A DNA stretch of 64,000 nucleotides from DASRDB01 sp035652815 (GCA_035652815.1 DASRDB010000011.1:387621-451620), one strand, 5' to 3'. Positions 51,889 to 60,934 are shown, counted from the first letter of the stretch. Program-made: numbers and translations. The notes: generated by a model from the letters alone, not told the origin.

Positions 51889-51964
51889 TTACATGTAAGA
51901 AAATCAATAAATAAATAAACTGATCTTCGTATCTATTGTAAAATATGCTCATGTATTCTGTCAA
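51889..51964 (-). promoter_or_regulatory. promoter and palindromic operator for the second HTH/TPR gene
   Basis: On the minus strand TTGACA (51964-51959) is followed after 18 bases by TACAAT (51940-51935). Between the promoter and the start lies a perfect palindrome TTACATGTAA (51889-51898), a candidate operator. Confidence 0.6.
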
Positions 51965-52094
51965 TATCTAGACGATGTATGATGCGCAAAGATACTTTTA
52001 TATTCCTCTTGTGTATAAAAGGTAGTACCGTCGGGGTAGTCGAGGGAAGGTGAAAAATAAGCGTGCTATAATTTGCTCAGAAAATACTATGTTC

Positions 52095-52181
52095 TGTAGG
52101 GGCGTGGGCTTGCCCCGCCCTCGTTCCCCCGTATACTCGGAGTGACGTAGGGGCGCGGGCGGGGCAAGCCCACGCCCCTAC
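52095..52181. repeat. family D inverted repeat, copy 3
   Basis: TGTAGGGGCGTGGGCTTGCC and complement GGCAAGCCCACGCCCCTAC surround a loop; an extra GTAGGGGCGCGGGC lies inside. It sits between the divergent TPR and PAP2-like genes. The gap 51864-52198 contains no gene. Confidence 0.9.
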
Positions 52182-52198
52182 GGGATGAGGTATGTATA

Positions 52199-53092
52199 TT
52201 GATGAAGAGTTCTTTATTAAAACATTCAAGTGTGGTATGGGGAATACTGGCGGGAACTTTTTTCGTTTTGTTTGCGCTGTATTCTTATCTGGTATACAAA
52301 GATCACTTTGTTATTTCGACCCTACAACTGCAACAGCAGCTTGTGCAGCGGCCTTTGACGGGTTTTGATTGTATTTTGAGGCAGTGGCGGCGTCTGGGTG
52401 AGGTTCCGGCCAGCCTGGTTATTCTGCCTGGCCTATGCGTCTTGTGCTGGTTGTTGGGCTATCGCAAGCGGGTGGCGCTGGTTTTGCTACTTTTATTAGG
52501 AATAGGAGTAGGAGTGGAATATGTGGGGAAGCAGGTGATAGCGCAGCCGGTACCTGATGCTTTGCAGCGCGGCCTGGATACGCTTGGCTGCCCGCAGGAT
52601 ATTCACCAGTCGAGAGTAAATCATCTCGAACTGATGCTGGGACTGTGGTGGGAGGCTCCCCCACCGACGCAATGGCAAATGCAATTGAAGGAGATTGGAG
52701 CGACGGTTTCTCTTTACGATAGCAGCGCCTTTAACGATTATGGCTATCCAAGCGGACACGCGATACGCTGGCTGCTGATCGGTCTTGTGGCCTGCTGGCT
52801 GTTCTGGAGGCAGGTGAGGCAGCGCCCGTTGCGCTGGCTGCTGATGTTGATCGCGGTGCTGGTAGCCTTTGGTGGAGGGTTCGCCCAATTTTACATAGGC
52901 GCGCACCTGTTTACCGATATGATCGGCGGCTACCTGATGGGATTGAGTCTGGCCTGCTGCGCCATCGCTTTTTTAAGCACGAATGAAGGGCGCAGCCGTT
53001 TTACCCGTCGTGACCAATGCTCCTTGTCAATCGATAGGAACAGTGATACACTCGTGAAAACATTGGGAACAGATCTAGTAGAGTCAGGATAG
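52199..53092 (+). CDS. PAP2-like membrane protein with missing catalytic arginines
   Basis: 297 residues, about six membrane helices. The PSGH motif (DYGYPSGHAIRW) and GAHLFTDMIGG (His and Asp) are the second and third PAP2 motifs. The first, normally KxxxxxxRP, reads KQVIAQPVPD: both usual arginines (RPRP) are replaced. The SR before the third motif is AQ. Loss of these phosphate-binding residues suggests a changed or absent phosphatase activity. An insert of ~60 residues lies between motifs 1 and 2. Just upstream of a class B PBP by four bases, so probably a cell-wall-lipid operon. Confidence 0.75.
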   Translation: MMKSSLLKHSSVVWGILAGTFFVLFALYSYLVYKDHFVISTLQLQQQLVQRPLTGFDCILRQWRRLGEVPASLVILPGLCVLCWLLGYRKRVALVLLLLLGIGVGVEYVGKQVIAQPVPDALQRGLDTLGCPQDIHQSRVNHLELMLGLWWEAPPPTQWQMQLKEIGATVSLYDSSAFNDYGYPSGHAIRWLLIGLVACWLFWRQVRQRPLRWLLMLIAVLVAFGGGFAQFYIGAHLFTDMIGGYLMGLSLACCAIAFLSTNEGRSRFTRRDQCSLSIDRNSDTLVKTLGTDLVESG

Positions 53093-53096
53093 AACA

Positions 53097-54836
53097 GTGA
53101 ATATTAGCGCAAGTATACGAAGGCTGACCATCCTCTTCGTGGTGCTTTTCATCGCGGTAAGTGGAGGTCTCGTCTACTGGCAGGTGGTGGTGGCGCAACA
53201 GGTCACCAGCAACAATTATAGCGCGCTTCAACGCCGCTGCCTGGCTGATACGACGCCCAAACGCGGGCGCATCTTTGATCGTAATGGCGTTTTGCTGGCG
53301 GATTCGCAGCCTGTTGCCGCCAATAATCCAAACGGCGGCATTCTCTGTGTATACCAGCGCCACTACTATTATCCATCGATGGCGAACATCATCGGTTATT
53401 ATGTTAGCCCGCTGTTCTGCTCGATCAGCCCCTATTGTTCTTCGGGCATCGAGAAGCAGTTCGATGACTACCTGAGCGGGCGCAATGGTATCACCGGTTT
53501 GAATAATACTGTCAATAATCTGCTGCACGTACCGCCCCAGGGCGATGACATCTACCTGACCATCGATATCCGCATGCAGAATATCGTCTACAACGATTTT
53601 GATATCGAAACGCCGCGCAACGGACCAAACGATGATTCGGTCTTCCAGACCTACAAAGGCTCGGTTATCGTTACAGACCCGAAGACGGGAGAGATTCTGG
53701 CGATGGTGAGTCGTTCCGCCCCCAATGGGCAGGAGTACGACCCGAACCGCATTGCTTCCGGCGACCAGAATTACCTCAACCAGTTGCTCAAAGACCCCAA
53801 CCAGCCCTTGATAGACCGCGCGATTGACACCTGTTATGTGCCCGGTTCTACCTATAAGACGATGACCCTTGCCGCTGCGCTTGACTCGCAGACGTTTAAC
53901 CTGGACGATAAGCTGTTTTATAACGATAAAAACCCCAATCATATGCAGGCGATAGGACCGGTAACGATTGGTTCTGGCAATGACTCGGAGGTCTTTGGCC
54001 CGGTTGGGAACAATATTCAGGGCTACACGACGCAATTTCCGGTCAACCTGCGTTATGGATATTCGCATTCTGATAACATCATTTTCGCCCAGGTTGGCGC
54101 GAAGGTGGGCGTCGATACCTGGCTCAAATACAACTCCGCCTTCTACGTGGGGCGGCAGATACCGTTTGATTTGCCGGTGCGCGTCAGCACAGTAACGCCC
54201 CAGTCCGGGCAAAATCTCTGTTCGTATACGCCGCCCGCGCAGACACCGCTGGACGTTAAGCAGTTGGCGGAGAATGCCTTTGGACAGGGTGTGGACTTCG
54301 TGACGCCGATGCAGATGTCGCTGCTCAATAGTACAGTTGCCAATAATGGTCACATGATGCGTCCGACCCTGATCTCGAAAATTGTCGATCCCAACGGCAC
54401 CGTTTTGCAGTCGTTCACGGCGCAGGAGCTGGGCACGCCCATTTCGGAGCAGACGGCGGTGCAGGTGCGCGATGCTATGTACGGTGTGGTCGCCTGCGGT
54501 TCCGGCTCCCTGATCCGCGTGCAATTGAGCTATCCATACTCCAAATGGTCGGTGATCGGCAAAACTGGAACAGGCCAGGTGCCGCAGACCAATCCAAACC
54601 AGATCACGCCTGCCGAATCCTGGTTTATTACGCAAGCGCCCTACCAGTTCCAATCGGGTCAGATACCCACTCTGGCTATCACGGCGATGAAGGAAAACGG
54701 GGGTGAAGGTGCCTACGCCAACGGCCCCATGCTGCGCGACCTCTACCAGGCTTTCTTCACGCAGATATATAAGAATGTGCCGCAGCCGCCCGCGCCGCCT
54801 ACCAATTTCTGCTTCACTACAGGGTTATTGCAATAA
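53097..54836 (+). CDS. class B penicillin-binding protein (transpeptidase)
   Basis: 579 residues, GTG start four bases after the PAP2-like stop. One N-terminal membrane helix (LTILFVVLFIAVSGGLVYWQ). Motifs: dimerisation RGRIFDRNGVLLA, SxxK as PGSTYKTM, SxN as HSDNI, KTG as IGKTGTGQV. It cross-links peptidoglycan. No PASTA domain. Compared with PBP2/FtsI types the N-terminal pedestal is short and Cys-containing. It may serve elongation, division or sporulation; which one cannot be told. Confidence 0.93.
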   Translation: MNISASIRRLTILFVVLFIAVSGGLVYWQVVVAQQVTSNNYSALQRRCLADTTPKRGRIFDRNGVLLADSQPVAANNPNGGILCVYQRHYYYPSMANIIGYYVSPLFCSISPYCSSGIEKQFDDYLSGRNGITGLNNTVNNLLHVPPQGDDIYLTIDIRMQNIVYNDFDIETPRNGPNDDSVFQTYKGSVIVTDPKTGEILAMVSRSAPNGQEYDPNRIASGDQNYLNQLLKDPNQPLIDRAIDTCYVPGSTYKTMTLAAALDSQTFNLDDKLFYNDKNPNHMQAIGPVTIGSGNDSEVFGPVGNNIQGYTTQFPVNLRYGYSHSDNIIFAQVGAKVGVDTWLKYNSAFYVGRQIPFDLPVRVSTVTPQSGQNLCSYTPPAQTPLDVKQLAENAFGQGVDFVTPMQMSLLNSTVANNGHMMRPTLISKIVDPNGTVLQSFTAQELGTPISEQTAVQVRDAMYGVVACGSGSLIRVQLSYPYSKWSVIGKTGTGQVPQTNPNQITPAESWFITQAPYQFQSGQIPTLAITAMKENGGEGAYANGPMLRDLYQAFFTQIYKNVPQPPAPPTNFCFTTGLLQ

Positions 54837-54861
54837 GGAGACAAAAAGCCAGCCTGGCGAA

Positions 54862-54956
54862 TGTGAGAGGACGGAAAGCACCCGCAAGGGGATGCCTCTA
54901 CAAGCGGCTTCATATTGTAGAGGCATCCCCTTGCGGGTGCTTTCCGTCCTCTCACA
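54862..54956. repeat. family A palindromic repeat, copy 5 (longest arms)
   Basis: TGTGAGAGGACGGAAAGC and its complement extend the usual A arms to about 38 bases. It lies between the PBP and the CDP-alcohol phosphatidyltransferase genes. Confidence 0.9.
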
Positions 54957-55054
54957 CAAGCTTATCCCGTAACCGCTTTTACCCGTTCATATGGCATAAT
55001 AGTAGGGATGGGTTATAGCAGTGCGAGAATCTTTCTTGCCCTGATGGGACGCGC

Positions 55055-55666
55055 ATGAAGCAGTTCAAGCGGAAAATTGAGAGTATTTATGGCGAAGATG
55101 AGCAGCGAGTATTGATTCCCTCGCAGCGGATTCGCCAGTTTTTCCTGGCTCCGGTGGCCCGGCTGTTATCGCATCTGGGAATCACTCCCGATATGCTCTC
55201 GTTTGCCTCGGTTGCGTTTGGCATCGGATTCTGTTTGCTGGCCCCATTTCAGTTTACGACGGCTTTCTGGCTGCTGGTCTGCTCGGTCATCTGCGATGGA
55301 CTGGATGGAGTAGAGGCGCGGCTGAAAGGCGCGAGTACACCCCGAGGCTCGTTTACTGACGTGTGCTGTGATGCGGCTGTTGTGGCCTTTAGCGTGGCGG
55401 GTATGGCCTGGAAAGGCAGCATTTATCCGGCACTGGCGATCCTGTTTGTCTATGTCTATACTACGCTGGTGATGTTTTTGATGCTGCACCAGATGCTCCA
55501 GGTCTCCTCACGCTGGATTATTCGTCCCAGTCGCATGGTGCTTTACATTGCCATCGGCGTCTATTTCTTTTTCCATATTGATGTGTTGAACGCGCTGCTG
55601 TTTGTATATCTGCTGGCGCTGCCAATTCTGGTGGTGAGCTTCTGGCGCTTGCGCAACACGCTTTAG
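55055..55666 (+). CDS. CDP-alcohol phosphatidyltransferase
   Basis: 203 residues. The signature D-G-x2-A-R-x8-G-x3-D-x3-D is complete: DGVEARLKGASTPRGSFTDVCCD (~89-111). Six or so membrane helices. It transfers a phosphatidyl group from CDP-diacylglycerol to an alcohol such as inositol, glycerol phosphate or serine; the acceptor is unknown. Its stop overlaps that of the Fur-family gene by four bases. Confidence 0.93.
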   Translation: MKQFKRKIESIYGEDEQRVLIPSQRIRQFFLAPVARLLSHLGITPDMLSFASVAFGIGFCLLAPFQFTTAFWLLVCSVICDGLDGVEARLKGASTPRGSFTDVCCDAAVVAFSVAGMAWKGSIYPALAILFVYVYTTLVMFLMLHQMLQVSSRWIIRPSRMVLYIAIGVYFFFHIDVLNALLFVYLLALPILVVSFWRLRNTL

Positions 55667-56115
55667 GAGCGCTGTTCTTGCTGGATGGCCTGCCAGCAGG
55701 TCGCGCAATACCCTGTTGCGACAAGATCGAGCGTCAGATTATGAAAACCATATTGTTCCTGTAATTGCTCGTTCAGGTTGCCGAGCAGCGTTTCATCGAG
55801 GTGAAGGATGGCGCGGCAGCGTTTGCAGACGAGGTGGTGATGCCCCTGTCCTTCGCCTGCCGGTTCGTAGTGCGGTTGCTCGCCTGGAAGATGGTTTTCG
55901 CGCACCAGCCCCAGTTCGCAGAGTAGGTCGAGCGTGCGGTAGATGGTCGAGAGGCTTACATAAGGGTTGCGCTGCTGCACTCGTTCCGCGATCTGGTCGA
56001 TGCTCAGGTGTTCGCCCGCCTCTTGAATGACGCTGAGTATCATATGCCGCTGCGGTGTCAGGCGATACCCGCGTTTGCGCAGCAACTCGTTGCCGCTGTT
56101 GCTATGTTTATACAT
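55663..56115 (-). CDS. Fur family metal-dependent regulator
   Basis: About 150 residues from ATG 56115 (GGAG five bases upstream; ATG 56151 is the alternative). Winged helix: LTPQRHMILSVIQEAGEHLSIDQIAERVQ, VSLSTIYRTLDLLCELGLV. Metal ligands: HHHLVCKRCRAIL (HHH and CxxC) and CATCWQAIQ, the second CxxC of the structural zinc site. It could be Fur, Zur or PerR type. It is divergent from the 56263 gene. Confidence 0.92.
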   Translation of the reverse strand: MYKHSNSGNELLRKRGYRLTPQRHMILSVIQEAGEHLSIDQIAERVQQRNPYVSLSTIYRTLDLLCELGLVRENHLPGEQPHYEPAGEGQGHHHLVCKRCRAILHLDETLLGNLNEQLQEQYGFHNLTLDLVATGYCATCWQAIQQEQRS

Positions 56116-56262
56116 CCAGGCTCCACAGAAATGTAGGAATGACTTTGACATATCCTAACATTGCTTTTGTTAACCGTCAATGTGAGCGAATTGCGCGTTG
56201 ATTCTCCTTAGAAATTCGCTACAATACATGTACGGGGTGTAACCTCTGAAAGGACATATATA

Positions 56263-56529
56263 ATGGTTCGTTGGGAGCATCGCTACTTGCTGGGCACCAT
56301 GGTCTTTACCGTTGCCGGTGACGTTGTGCGTGATTTTGACGATGAATTTGAGGCGTGGAGCTGGTTAGAGCAGGAGGGCTGGGGGTTGGTGGCAATCGAG
56401 CCGCCCGATCCAGTCAAACCCGGCGCGTGTAAGTACTACTTCAAAAGGCAGAATCTACAAGCCTCTACGACGAGCCGCGCCACAACCGGCCACGCGCTTC
56501 CTGCCTACGAGCAGAGAGGAAGGCGCTGA
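56263..56529 (+). CDS. hypothetical protein, small
   Basis: 88 residues; AAAGGACA upstream. FTVAGDVVRDFDDEFEAWSWLEQEGWGLVAIEPPDP resembles short DUF4177-like proteins, a guess. The C-terminus is basic and Thr/Ser-rich. It lies one base before fdhD, so it is cotranscribed. Confidence 0.55.
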   Translation: MVRWEHRYLLGTMVFTVAGDVVRDFDDEFEAWSWLEQEGWGLVAIEPPDPVKPGACKYYFKRQNLQASTTSRATTGHALPAYEQRGRR

Positions 56530-56530
56530 C

Positions 56531-57382
56531 ATGGCAGACTTCTGGCGTTCAGAACTTGATCCCGAACGGGTGATGCGCCTGCCAGTTACGCACTGGCAGG
56601 AGAACACGCCCGGGCAGCGCGAAGAGTTGCTGACGGTCGAGGAGCCCTTTGAGATCCGGCTGAACGGCCAGAGCCTGGCGATGATTATGCGCACGCCGGG
56701 AAATGATGTTGAACTCGCGCTCGGCTTTCTGCTCTCCGAAGGAATTATTCGTGGCTATCAGGATATAGACGCGATAGAGATTGCTACGGATGAAGATGGG
56801 CTGCCCCTGCCAAACGTGGTAAATGTTTCTCTGAAGACAGAGGCGACAAGTTCTCCGGCGAGCAGCGCGCCGTTTCAGCGTCATTTCGCGGTATCGGCAA
56901 GCTGCGGCCTGTGCGGTAAGAACAGCATTAGCGACCTGCTGTTCTCCGCGCCGCCGCTTGAGCCGGATCAGATACATGTTTCGGCCTCGACCATCTACAA
57001 ACTGCCTACCCTGCTGCGCTCTCGCCAGGATGTCTTCGAGCATACGGGCGGGCTGCACGCTGCCGGACTGTTTACGACAGAGGGCGAACTGGCGCTGCTG
57101 CGCGAGGATGTAGGTCGCCATAATGCCGTCGATAAACTGGTCGGGCATGGCCTGCTGCATGGACAATTTCCTTTTACCACCTCTATACTGATGGTGAGCG
57201 GGCGCACATCCTTTGAAATTCTCCAGAAAGCGCTGCTCGCTCGTATTCCCTGCGTGGTCGCCATCTCCGCGCCTTCGAGTATGGCGGTCGAACTGGCCGA
57301 ACGGGGGGGGATAACGCTCATTGGCTTTTTGCGCTCTCGCTCGATGAACGTGTATACGCATCCTGAGCGGATTGTGCGTTAG
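56531..57382 (+). CDS. fdhD: formate dehydrogenase accessory sulfurtransferase FdhD
   Basis: 283 residues. AVSASCGLCGKNSI has the essential CxxC loop; also TPGNDVELALGFLLSEGII and REDVGRHNAVDKLVGHGLL. It delivers sulfur from IscS to the molybdenum cofactor of formate dehydrogenase. No fdh structural gene is in the window. Confidence 0.95.
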   Translation: MADFWRSELDPERVMRLPVTHWQENTPGQREELLTVEEPFEIRLNGQSLAMIMRTPGNDVELALGFLLSEGIIRGYQDIDAIEIATDEDGLPLPNVVNVSLKTEATSSPASSAPFQRHFAVSASCGLCGKNSISDLLFSAPPLEPDQIHVSASTIYKLPTLLRSRQDVFEHTGGLHAAGLFTTEGELALLREDVGRHNAVDKLVGHGLLHGQFPFTTSILMVSGRTSFEILQKALLARIPCVVAISAPSSMAVELAERGGITLIGFLRSRSMNVYTHPERIVR

Positions 57383-57480
57383 CACTTTGTCCCTCGTTTC
57401 TTGACCCACCTTCGCTTTTCCCCTATACTAGCCATGTCTTTTTTCTAGTTTTCTATGAAAGCACAACCATTATTACTGTT

Positions 57481-58902
57481 ATGCGAAACGATACGATTGC
57501 TGCAATTGCTACACCGCCGGGGTATGGCGGCATCGGCGTGGTGCGCGTGAGCGGCCCGGATGCCTTTGGGGTGGTCTTGCCCCTGGTGCGCCGTCCGGGG
57601 GGCGAGAATGGAACGCCGCCGTCGCACATGCTTACTTACGCGCATATTGTGGTTCCTGGCAGCCTGGAAGTTCTGGATGAAGTGCTGGTAGCCTTTATGA
57701 GCGCCCCACGCACTTATACACGCGAGGACGTGGTGGAGATTCAAGGTCATGGCGGGCCTCTGGTTCTCTCGCGTATTTTGCGCGAGGTGCTGGCCCAGGG
57801 GGCGCGTATGGCCAATCCTGGCGAGTTTACCCTGCGCGCTTTTCTTAATGGGCGGCTTGACCTGGCGCAGGCCGAGGCCGTAATGGATTTGATTCGCGCT
57901 GAGACCGAGGCCGGTCAGCGCCTTGCTTTACAGCAGTTGCGTGGGCGCATCTCGGCGCAGGTACAGGAGGCAAGACACCAACTGCTCGGCGTTATTGCGC
58001 GTATCGAGGCGAGCATCGATTTTCCAGAGGAAGATGTGCCAACTCCGCAAGCCGACGAACTGAGGCCGTCGATTCAGATAGCCCAAAACAAGATCGAGGA
58101 TATGCTGGCGGGTGCCGAACAGGGCCGCCTGTACCGCACCGGCCTGCGCACCGCGATTATCGGCAGACCAAATGTTGGCAAGTCGAGCCTGTTGAATGCC
58201 TTGCTCGGCACCGAACGGGCGATTGTGACACCCATTGCCGGTACAACTCGTGATACGGTTGAGGAGGCCGCCAACGTGCGCGGTATCCCTCTGCATCTGA
58301 TTGATACGGCTGGCATTACGCCGACCAGCGACCCGGTGGAGCGTATCGGCGTCGAGCGCAGCCGCGCCGCCGCCGAAAGCGCCGATGTTGTGCTGCTGGT
58401 GTTTGATGGTTCAGAGCCGCTGAGTAGCCAGGATTTGCAGGTGAGCGAGGAACTGCGCGCAATGGGCTTTGGCGAAGATCAGCAGTTGGACAAGCAGGCA
58501 AAGAGGCCGGTCATTCTGGTGCTGAATAAGGCCGACCGGCCACGCCAGCTTGAGGTGGAGCGTTTGCAGCAGCTCTGGCCCGAGTCGCCCTGCGTGGTGA
58601 CATCTATCTTGACGGGTGAGGGACTGCCTGCGCTTGAAGAGGCTATCGCGAATCTGGTGCTGGCTGGCAAAACTGTGGGCAGCGAAAGCGCGTTGATTAC
58701 CAGCGCCCGCCACCAGGAAGCATTGCGGCGCGCGCTTGAACACACCCAGGCAGCGCTGGCTCCCTTGCAGGCGGGTCTGCCGCTCGATTTCGTGTCAATC
58801 GACCTGCGCGCCGCTTACGATGCGCTGGGTGAAGTGACCGGCGAGACGGCGAGCGATGACCTGCTGGATAGGATATTTAGCGAATTCTGCATCGGGAAGT
58901 GA
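57481..58902 (+). CDS. mnmE: tRNA uridine-5-carboxymethylaminomethyl modification GTPase MnmE
   Basis: 473 residues. N-terminal tetrahydrofolate-binding domain (DTIAAIATPPGYGGIGVVRVSG), G domain with P-loop GRPNVGKSSLLNALLG, DTAG, NKAD, and the C-terminal FCIGK with the functional Cys. With MnmG it makes the wobble-uridine modification. No mnmG is adjacent. Confidence 0.97.
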   Translation: MRNDTIAAIATPPGYGGIGVVRVSGPDAFGVVLPLVRRPGGENGTPPSHMLTYAHIVVPGSLEVLDEVLVAFMSAPRTYTREDVVEIQGHGGPLVLSRILREVLAQGARMANPGEFTLRAFLNGRLDLAQAEAVMDLIRAETEAGQRLALQQLRGRISAQVQEARHQLLGVIARIEASIDFPEEDVPTPQADELRPSIQIAQNKIEDMLAGAEQGRLYRTGLRTAIIGRPNVGKSSLLNALLGTERAIVTPIAGTTRDTVEEAANVRGIPLHLIDTAGITPTSDPVERIGVERSRAAAESADVVLLVFDGSEPLSSQDLQVSEELRAMGFGEDQQLDKQAKRPVILVLNKADRPRQLEVERLQQLWPESPCVVTSILTGEGLPALEEAIANLVLAGKTVGSESALITSARHQEALRRALEHTQAALAPLQAGLPLDFVSIDLRAAYDALGEVTGETASDDLLDRIFSEFCIGK

Positions 58903-59002
58903 CTGTTTACCTGCCGGGTAATGCTTCGTTATACAATAGAGGAATACGTCCTCACTGAACTATTTTTTCTTTTATAGAGGTATTGCGCGTTGAGGGGAGA
59001 AA

Positions 59003-60259
59003 ATGTTGCCATTAAATAAAATGAATGGAAATGTCTTGAAAAGAAGTGTTCTCATTGCTGGTCTTCTTGTGTTGATTGCCAGCATAATTGTCGTTTTCTT
59101 TGCCTACCAAATTGCGAATGCATCGCATAGGACAGCAACAGCAACACCTACAGCTCATCCCACGATGGCTCCAACTCTGGTACCTACTCCAACCAATACT
59201 CCTACAACGCAACCTTTGACGCCGACGCCTACCTTAATGCCGACGGTCAATCCGGCCAGCGTTCTCGGCATCGATTCTTCGCCGGGCAGGTATTTTAACG
59301 GTATTTACTGGATTCGCCTGAGCTATCCGAGCTGCGGTTTTGGCGATTTGAATGGGCAGCATCTCAAGACGACCATGCGAAATTATCATAACATGGGCCT
59401 GCACGTGCTGCTCACGGTTTGCCAGCCAGCCAGTTCTGGCTCGCGTCTGTTTGACCCGACTATCTTTTCGGATCTGGCCCAGAGTAGCGCGGATGCCATT
59501 CAGTGTGGCAATGAACAAATGAAACAGAACGCGCTTACGACCTATGTTGCTCCGGCTGATTTTGCGCGCTTCTATGATATGTGCGAGCGCGCAGTTCATG
59601 CTGTTCAGCCCAATACGCCAGTCCTGATGGGTTCGCTCGATCCGAAGGTGGGCGGAGTCGATTACGGCGGGTTGTATTACCAGGAAGGCTACCTCAACCA
59701 GATGCAGTACGCCATGAATACGCAGGTACACCCTGGCGGCAACTGGTCCTGGCGCTCGCATGCCATCGGCTTGATTGATAGCTGGCACAACGGGTATCCC
59801 AGCCAGAGCGTCAATAGCCTGTACGCGCTTTTCCTCTTCTGGGCGCAGCAATTCGGCGTGAGTCTGGATGGCGGTCAGCTTGGGCAGCATCTGTGGGTCA
59901 TCGAGGGAACGGGCTGTTTCAAAGGCTGTGGCATCGACCCCTATAGCTCCTATCAGGTCGCGGTGTCGCACGTGCTGACACTTATTACAGATGCGCGAAC
60001 GGCTGTCAGCTACAAGGTGCCTTTTTTCTACTTCAACGACCGCGATTTCATCCAGGATGGGCTTTACTGGCCGATTGGTATCTTAGACACGACAGGCCAT
60101 CCCAAACCCATTCGCCAGGATTTGCCAATGGGTGCCCGCGTGCTGGATATGTCCTGCCCCGGTGGCCAGGTCCGCGTGCAGGATCAGGAACAGTTGCTGG
60201 CGAAGATCTATCAAGGATGCGCCCTGCCGGGGAACTACCAGGCGATCATTGTTTCTTAA
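59003..60259 (+). CDS. membrane-anchored secreted protein with Thr/Pro linker, glycosidase-like body
   Basis: 418 residues. N-terminal helix (VLIAGLLVLIASIIVVFFAYQIA), then a Thr/Pro-rich linker (~45-85), typical of exported proteins. The ~330-residue body (VLGIDSSPGRYFNGIYWIRLSY...LKTTMRNYHNMGLHVLLTVCQ...MCERAVHAVQPNTPVLMG...LYALFLFWAQQFG) has the alternating pattern of a TIM-barrel glycoside hydrolase, but no catalytic residues can be named. GGGGAG precedes the ATG. A family B repeat follows. Confidence 0.65.
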   Translation: MLPLNKMNGNVLKRSVLIAGLLVLIASIIVVFFAYQIANASHRTATATPTAHPTMAPTLVPTPTNTPTTQPLTPTPTLMPTVNPASVLGIDSSPGRYFNGIYWIRLSYPSCGFGDLNGQHLKTTMRNYHNMGLHVLLTVCQPASSGSRLFDPTIFSDLAQSSADAIQCGNEQMKQNALTTYVAPADFARFYDMCERAVHAVQPNTPVLMGSLDPKVGGVDYGGLYYQEGYLNQMQYAMNTQVHPGGNWSWRSHAIGLIDSWHNGYPSQSVNSLYALFLFWAQQFGVSLDGGQLGQHLWVIEGTGCFKGCGIDPYSSYQVAVSHVLTLITDARTAVSYKVPFFYFNDRDFIQDGLYWPIGILDTTGHPKPIRQDLPMGARVLDMSCPGGQVRVQDQEQLLAKIYQGCALPGNYQAIIVS

Positions 60260-60260
60260 C

Positions 60261-60354
60261 AAAAATGTAGGGACGCGATTGATCGCGTCCACCTCGTCGG
60301 CGATGCGTACCGATGCGCCGGGGTGGACGCGATCAATCGCGTCCCTACATTTTT
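60261..60354. repeat. family B palindromic repeat, copy 7
   Basis: Arms extend to AAAAATGTAGGGACGCGATT and complement; half-units are the GATTGATC/GATCAATC type. Its tail supplies part of the stop TAA of the next minus-strand gene. Confidence 0.9.
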
Positions 60355-60901
60355 ACAAAGGCATCAACAAAAAGCGTTCGCGTTCTCGGGCAATCTGGTT
60401 GAGTTGTGCGATCAACTGGCGCAATGGCCGACTGCCTTCGCTGTTCCAGCCCTCGGGTGTGAGTTGTGAGACATACGAATAAATCTGCTCGCTGGTGCGT
60501 ACCAGGTTGAGATCAAAGGTCAGCAATTGCCAGAGCAGCGTTTGCTCCTGACGAAAACGCCACCACGTGCGGTCATTTGTGGGAACCGACATCCCGCGAA
60601 TGCGTGTTTCAACATCCGAGAGCGCCTGCTGTACCGCTTCAATCTCGCGCACCTGCGCCAACGCTTCCTGCGGTGGGTCGGGATTTGCCCGCGTGAGGGG
60701 CGGAATGAAACGGCGCGAGTATTCGCCGCGCAGGGTTGCCAGCATGTCAATAGCCTGTGAGAGATGATAGCTCGCTCGTTCCCGCACAAGGATATCATCG
60801 GCCCGGGCCTGATTGACCGAGTTGTAGAAGTTATATCCGTAGCCGGTCAGCAGCAATTGAAGTTGTTGGATGACCGGATTGTTCGAAGGCTGCGAACTCA
60901 T
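60353..60901 (-). CDS. helical hypothetical protein
   Basis: 182 residues, mostly helical, no Cys, no signal peptide. Two long amphipathic helices (ERASYHLSQAIDMLATLRGEYSRRF; ALAQVREIEAVQQALSDVETRIRGM). No family recognised. It lies upstream of, and on the same strand as, no gene within 400 bases on its 3' side. Confidence that it is coding comes from clean length and separation from neighbours. Confidence 0.55.
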   Translation of the reverse strand: MSSQPSNNPVIQQLQLLLTGYGYNFYNSVNQARADDILVRERASYHLSQAIDMLATLRGEYSRRFIPPLTRANPDPPQEALAQVREIEAVQQALSDVETRIRGMSVPTNDRTWWRFRQEQTLLWQLLTFDLNLVRTSEQIYSYVSQLTPEGWNSEGSRPLRQLIAQLNQIARERERFLLMPL

Positions 60902-60934
60902 CGTTGATCTCCCCTCTTTGTTACAGGAGCGTTC

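Noticed and set aside
53001..54653. 550-codon open frame on the minus strand across the PBP gene
   Set aside because: Antisense to a clear PBP with all motifs; composition (Arg/Ile/His-rich) and lack of family pattern mark it as a shadow.
56549..57409. 286-codon minus-strand frame across fdhD
   Set aside because: Antisense shadow of fdhD.
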